Translations under genes and position numbers: made by a program
Shown: positions 60,161 through 64,000 of the stretch, in pieces
Position numbering within the stretch: the first letter of the stretch is position 1
How the letters are laid out: each line of letters opens with the position of its first letter
The notes under the pieces: generated by a model
What the model saw: the letters and a program-made list of their open reading frames with translations, nothing else
What the model was told of the DNA's origin: nothing
Databases searched by the model: none
Source of the DNA: Streptomyces harbinensis
GTDB taxonomy: Bacteria > Actinomycetota > Actinomycetes > Streptomycetales > Streptomycetaceae
Length of the DNA stretch: 64,000 nt
Assembly: GCF_900116145.1 (NCBI RefSeq)
Contig: NZ_FPAB01000008.1
Span: 186,001 to 250,000 of the forward strand
Direction of reading: 5' to 3'

Positions 60161-61591
60161 ATGGAGTGGTTCGGCGACCCCGACGCCTGGCTGAGCCGGC
60201 TGGTGATCCAGCGCGGACTGGCCCTGATCTATCTGCTTGCCTTCCTCGCCGCGCTGCGCGAGTTCCGGCCGCTGGCCGGGGAACGCGGCATCACCCCGGC
60301 GCCGCTGCTCCTGCGCCGAATCCGGTTCCGGGACGCGCCGGGCCTGTTCCACCTCGGCTACACCGACCGCCGGCTCACCGCCGTGGCGGGCACCGGCGCG
60401 GCCCTGTCGGCGGCGGTGGCGCTGGGCCTCGCCGACGTGGTGCCGCTGTGGACCTCGATGCTGCTGTGGACCGTGCTGTGGGCGCTGTACCTGTCGATCG
60501 TGAACATCGGGCAGACCTGGTACGCCTTCGGCTGGGAGTCGCTGCTGCTGGAGGCGGGCTTCGTGGCGGTCTTCCTCGGCAACGCCACGATCGCCCCGCC
60601 GGTCCCCACCCTGTATCTGCTGATCTGGCTGGTCTTCCGGATCGAACTGGGCGCCGGACTGATCAAATGGCGCGGCGACCGCTGCTGGCGGCGGCTGACC
60701 TGCCTCTACTACCACCACGAGACCCAGCCGATGCCCGGCCCGCTCAGCTGGTGGTTCCACCACCTTCCCCGCCCGCTGCACCGGGTGGAGGCCGCGGCCA
60801 ACCACGTGGCCCAGCTCCTCGTCCCCTTCGCGCTGTTCGCGCCCCAGCCGGTGGGCAGCTGGGCGGCGGCGGTGGTGATCGTCACCCAGCTGTGGCTGAT
60901 CGCCTCGGGGAACTTCGCCTGGCTGAACTGGCTGACCCTGCTGCTCGCGGTGGCCGCGGTGGACGGCGCGCTCGCCGCCCGCCACCTCCCGCTGCCCGCC
61001 CCGCCGGGCGGCCAGGGCGAGGCCCCGGTGTGGTTCGTCGCGCTGACCGGGGCGGCCACCGCGCTGATCGCGGTGCTCAGCTACTGGCCGGTGCGCAATC
61101 TCCTCTCCCCCGGACAGGCGATGAACCGGTCGTTCAACAGCCTCCATCTGGTGAACACCTACGGCGCCTTCGGCACGGTGACCCGGCAGCGCTACGAGGT
61201 GGTGCTGGAGGGCACCACCGACCGGGAGCCGGCCGAGGGCGGCACCTGGCGGGCGTACGAGTTCCACGGCAAGCCGGGGGCGGTGGACCGCAGGCCGCGC
61301 CAGTTCGCCCCCTTCCATCTGCGCCTGGACTGGCTGATGTGGTTCGCCGCGCTCACCCCGGGTTACGCCGCGCCCTGGCTGCCCCGGCTGATCGACCGGC
61401 TGCTGGCCGGCGACGCCGCGACCCTGCGCCTGCTGCGGGTCAACCCCTTCCCCGACGCCCCGCCCACGTACATCAGGGCCCGCCTGTACCGCTACCGCTT
61501 CACCACCCCCGCCGAGCGCCGCGCGACCCGGGCCTGGTGGCACCGCACGGACCTCGGTGACCACCTCCCGCCTCGCGCGAGCACTCACTGA
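60161..61591 (+). CDS. Lipase-maturation-factor-family membrane protein
   Basis: A 476-residue integral membrane protein related to vertebrate LMF1/LMF2. The family pattern FGWESLLLEAGFVAVFLG (about 124-141) and RIELGAGLIKWRGDRCW (about 162-178) is clear, with about eight helices and a C-terminal soluble segment (RQFAPFHLRLDWLMWF). In bacteria the function is unknown; a role in folding or export of secreted proteins is speculation. It is divergent from the CE7 gene. Confidence 0.88.
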   Translation: MEWFGDPDAWLSRLVIQRGLALIYLLAFLAALREFRPLAGERGITPAPLLLRRIRFRDAPGLFHLGYTDRRLTAVAGTGAALSAAVALGLADVVPLWTSMLLWTVLWALYLSIVNIGQTWYAFGWESLLLEAGFVAVFLGNATIAPPVPTLYLLIWLVFRIELGAGLIKWRGDRCWRRLTCLYYHHETQPMPGPLSWWFHHLPRPLHRVEAAANHVAQLLVPFALFAPQPVGSWAAAVVIVTQLWLIASGNFAWLNWLTLLLAVAAVDGALAARHLPLPAPPGGQGEAPVWFVALTGAATALIAVLSYWPVRNLLSPGQAMNRSFNSLHLVNTYGAFGTVTRQRYEVVLEGTTDREPAEGGTWRAYEFHGKPGAVDRRPRQFAPFHLRLDWLMWFAALTPGYAAPWLPRLIDRLLAGDAATLRLLRVNPFPDAPPTYIRARLYRYRFTTPAERRATRAWWHRTDLGDHLPPRASTH

Positions 61592-61651
61592 AATGCGGTA
61601 TGGTTCTACTGCACGCCGACAGGGGGCAAAGCCCCAGGTCACACAAGGCAC

Positions 61652-61725
<74 letters not shown>

Positions 61726-61731
61726 CGGTGC

Positions 61732-61777
61732 GAAGGGCCGCTGAGCGGGAGATTCCTCCCGGCTCGGCGGCCCTTTC
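61732..61777 (+). terminator. Hairpin terminator after tRNA-Pro
   Basis: GAAGGGCCGC pairs with GCGGCCCTTTC, extended by GAGC/GGCTC and GGGAG/CTCCC with small mismatches. A few T residues follow within the stem end. Confidence 0.7.
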
Positions 61778-61895
61778 GGCGTGCGTGCCCCGTCCTGGGC
61801 GGCGGGCGCTCCCGTTCCGGCTGTCGCGCGGGCACGGTTGACCGCCCGGTATCCGCTCGGAAAAACTGGTGGCACTTTTCGAGGGGAGCGATCAC

Positions 61896-63092
61896 GTGGT
61901 CAATTCACCTGTCGCCCCGGTTGACCTGGGGGATCCGGAACTCTACCGGAGCGGGAAACCGGAAGAACTGTGGGCGGAGCTGCGCGGGCAGTCGCCGGTG
62001 TGGCGCAGCACGGGTCCGTCCGGTGATTTCTGGGCGGTGCTGTCGTATTCCGAGATATCCCGGGTGCTGCGGGATTCGGCGACGTTTGTGTCAGAACTCG
62101 GTATGCGTCTGGACCACAATCCGGCGGCCACCGCCGCCGCGGCCGGGAAAATGCTGATCGTCACCGATCCGCCGCGGCACGGCAAAATCAGGGGCATCAT
62201 CAACGGGGCGTTCACCCCGCGCATGGTCCGCCGGCTGGAGGAGACCATGCGGACCACGGTGGACTCGGTGCTGGAGGAGGCGCTGGCCGCCGGCGGCGGG
62301 GACTTCACCGCCGTGGCCGCGCGGCTGCCCGTGGCGACGATCTGCGACATGCTCGGTGTCCCGCCCGCGGACTGGGACTTCATGCTGGACCGCACGATGA
62401 CCGCCTTCGGCGCGACCGGCGAGGCGGACCCGCTGGCGGTGGCCGAGGCGCACGTGGACATCCTGTCCTACTACGAGGAGCTGGTGGAGCGGCGGCGCCG
62501 GGAGCCGGGTGAGGACATCGTGACCGCCCTGGTCAACGGGGAGATCGACGGCCGTCCGCTCACCGACGAGGAGATCTTCCTCAACTGCGACGGCCTGATC
62601 TCCGGCGGGAACGAGACCACCCGCCATGCCACCGTGGGCGGTCTGCTGGCGCTGATCGAGCATCCCGGGGAGTGGCGGTGGCTGCGGGCCCAGGACGGGC
62701 TGCCCCCGACCGTCGTGCCGGAGATCCTGCGCTACACCAGCCCCGCCATGCATGTGCTGCGCACCACGGCGACCGACACCACCCTGGGCGGCTTCCCGGT
62801 GCCCAAGGGCTCGCCGGTCGCGCTGTGGCTGCCCTCGGGCAACCGCGACGAGGCGGAGTTCGCCGCGCCGGAGCGGCTGGACCTGCGGCGGGCACCCAAC
62901 CGGCATCTGGCCTTCGCGCACGGCACCCACTTCTGTCTGGGCAGCGCGCTGGCCACCACCGAGCTGACGGTCATGTTCGAGCAGCTGGTGCGCCGGGTGG
63001 CGGCGGCCGAGCCGGCCGGGCCGGTGCGGCGGATGCGTTCCACGCTGATCCGGGGGCACGAGGCGCTGCCGGTCACGCTCCGGGCGGCCTGA
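61896..63092 (+). CDS. Cytochrome P450
   Basis: A 398-residue soluble bacterial P450. The I-helix oxygen-activation motif is GGNETT (236-241), ExxR is EILR (275-278) and the heme loop FAHGTHFCLG gives Cys346 as ligand. GTG 61896 is chosen since GAGGGGAG lies upstream; a GTG at 61869 would add nine residues. No ferredoxin or reductase gene is near. It is convergent with a tryptophan-dioxygenase-like gene, 61 bases away, hinting at shared aromatic or indole metabolism. Substrate unknown. Confidence 0.95.
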   Translation: MVNSPVAPVDLGDPELYRSGKPEELWAELRGQSPVWRSTGPSGDFWAVLSYSEISRVLRDSATFVSELGMRLDHNPAATAAAAGKMLIVTDPPRHGKIRGIINGAFTPRMVRRLEETMRTTVDSVLEEALAAGGGDFTAVAARLPVATICDMLGVPPADWDFMLDRTMTAFGATGEADPLAVAEAHVDILSYYEELVERRRREPGEDIVTALVNGEIDGRPLTDEEIFLNCDGLISGGNETTRHATVGGLLALIEHPGEWRWLRAQDGLPPTVVPEILRYTSPAMHVLRTTATDTTLGGFPVPKGSPVALWLPSGNRDEAEFAAPERLDLRRAPNRHLAFAHGTHFCLGSALATTELTVMFEQLVRRVAAAEPAGPVRRMRSTLIRGHEALPVTLRAA

Positions 63093-63153
63093 GCGGGCGG
63101 AACGGCGCGAGGCGGCGGCCCGGGGAGGACGGGCCGCCGCCGGGGCGCCGGCC

Positions 63154-64000
63154 TCAGCGGTAGGCGAAGTGCACCGGCACCGGTGTCCGCCCGCCGGGCG
63201 CCGCCCGCTTCACCACGAACCCCTTGAGGTACTCGGCGCCCTCGGTGCCGCCCGACCCCTGGATGTCGGCGAGATAGCGCCGCCCGAAGCCGTAGTGCCG
63301 TCCCCGCCAGGTCAGCAGGTTGCGGGCGAGTTCCTGCCATGCCCCGGCGAGCCCCGGATCGCCCGACTCGGCCACGGCCTGCCGCAGGGAGTACGCCTCG
63401 CGCAGCGGGGGCTCGGTGAGCGGTCGCAGATGCGGGTACCGGGTGAGCACCTGGTCCTTGCGGGGGTCGTGCCCGTAGAGGGCGAGCTCCATGAGGTGGT
63501 AGTTCAGCGACTGGACGGCGCTGGCGTAGCCGGTGGCCTCCCGGAAGCTCATGAAGGACTCGGGGGTCAGGGTGCGCAGGACGTGGAACACCCGGTTCGG
63601 CAGGTCGGCGTACCGGGCGAGCCGGGCGAGCAGCGTGGACGCCGCCGGGGTGCCCACGGCGGCGACGACCGCTCCCGCCTGGTGGCGGATGAGGTAGTAG
63701 GCCAGTTCGCAGACGTGCACCGCGCGCAGGAACACATGCTCGTCGTGCCGGTCGGACATCGGGAAGCCGGTGCAGGCCACCAGGATCCGCAGCCGCTCGC
63801 GCTGGGCGGCGTCCACCGTGTCGAGCACCGGCGCCGCTGGGCCGTCCGCGTGGGGCAGCGTCCGCAGATGCGCGCGCAGCGCGGCCAGCCGGCGCAGCCG
63901 TTCCTCGTCCTCACCGGCGGCGTGTTCGACGGCGGTGAGGTCGGCGAGTGCGGCGTCCATGGCGCGGAGGGTGGCGGCCACCTGGTCCGGTGCGCCGGCC
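63154..64000 (-). CDS. Tryptophan 2,3-dioxygenase-like heme protein (5' end outside window)
   Basis: A TDO-superfamily protein, open from the stop at 63154 to the right edge. Segments that match TDO are DEHVFLRAVHVCELAYYLIRH (compare DEMLF...HQ..EL), ESFMSFREATGYASAVQSLNY with the substrate-binding Arg in FRE, WRGRHYGFGRR with the probable heme-ligand His, and QGSGGTEGAEYLKG, matching the GTGG loop. Overall similarity is distant, so the substrate may be another indole. An internal GTG at 63981 could be the start, but the frame continues upstream. Confidence 0.8.
   Translation of the reverse strand, partial: AGAPDQVAATLRAMDAALADLTAVEHAAGEDEERLRRLAALRAHLRTLPHADGPAAPVLDTVDAAQRERLRILVACTGFPMSDRHDEHVFLRAVHVCELAYYLIRHQAGAVVAAVGTPAASTLLARLARYADLPNRVFHVLRTLTPESFMSFREATGYASAVQSLNYHLMELALYGHDPRKDQVLTRYPHLRPLTEPPLREAYSLRQAVAESGDPGLAGAWQELARNLLTWRGRHYGFGRRYLADIQGSGGTEGAEYLKGFVVKRAAPGGRTPVPVHFAYR

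Noticed and set aside
61622..61635. GGGGC-AAA-GCCCC hairpin before tRNA-Pro
   Set aside because: Only five base pairs; too short to call a terminator or leader structure.

Overview
The window is chromosomal DNA of a high-GC actinomycete, almost certainly a Streptomyces or close relative. Evidence is the strong G/C bias at third codon positions, frequent GTG and TTG starts, 4-base ATGA/GTGA gene overlaps, an isolated roadblock protein, a WhiJ/DUF397/RsbW-like developmental module, an AA10 chitin/cellulose oxygenase and rare in-frame TTA codons (seen here in three genes only), the usual mark of bldA control. I see no integrase, transposase, prophage or CRISPR array. One tRNA gene, tRNA-Pro(GGG), is present.

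Layout. 1-4366: GH31 alpha-xylosidase (runs off the left edge), a LacI regulator and a divergent 2-hydroxyacid dehydrogenase. 4508-7582: secreted zinc protease, AA10 LPMO with a chitinase-type promoter, and two small membrane proteins. 7583-8508: gene-poor stretch with two CebR-type palindromes. 8509-12666: an NmtR-type nickel/cobalt sensor divergent from a heterodimeric ABC exporter whose two ATPase domains are degenerate in complementary ways. 12797-23596: YdjM-like protein, Ski2-like helicase, DUF6397-like protein, roadblock protein, fatty acid desaturase, and a SNF2 helicase coupled to a SWIM protein. 23641-33063: SGNH esterase, GH2 beta-galactosidase, WhiJ-like regulator/DUF397/ATPase module, GH95 alpha-L-fucosidase, MFS transporter. 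33286-37157: TerC protein, small basic protein with a ROK regulator, DMT transporter. 37216-43814: arabinogalactan-type locus (GH43 with ricin domain, tandem GH43, divergent GH127, LacI regulator). 43858-47972: xylA, xylB and a ROK regulator. 48148-53740: proline-rich surface protein, DUF4239 protein, methyltransferase, luciferase-like oxidoreductase, NarL-type two-component system. 53724-60062: five-gene peptide/oligosaccharide-type ABC importer and a CE7 acetyl esterase. 60161-64000: lipase-maturation-factor-like protein, tRNA-Pro, cytochrome P450 and a tryptophan-2,3-dioxygenase-like gene cut by the right edge.

How it works together. Much of the window serves plant cell-wall sugars. GH31 (alpha-xylose), GH2 (beta-galactose) and GH95 (alpha-fucose) are the exo-enzymes that strip xyloglucan side chains; the GH43/GH127 set fits arabinogalactan and hydroxyproline-linked arabinan; CE7 removes acetyl groups; XylA/XylB send free xylose into the pentose phosphate pathway. 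LacI- and ROK-type regulators sit beside these genes, and palindromes typical of such regulators lie in the intergenic gaps. The rest is regulation, membrane and housekeeping functions.
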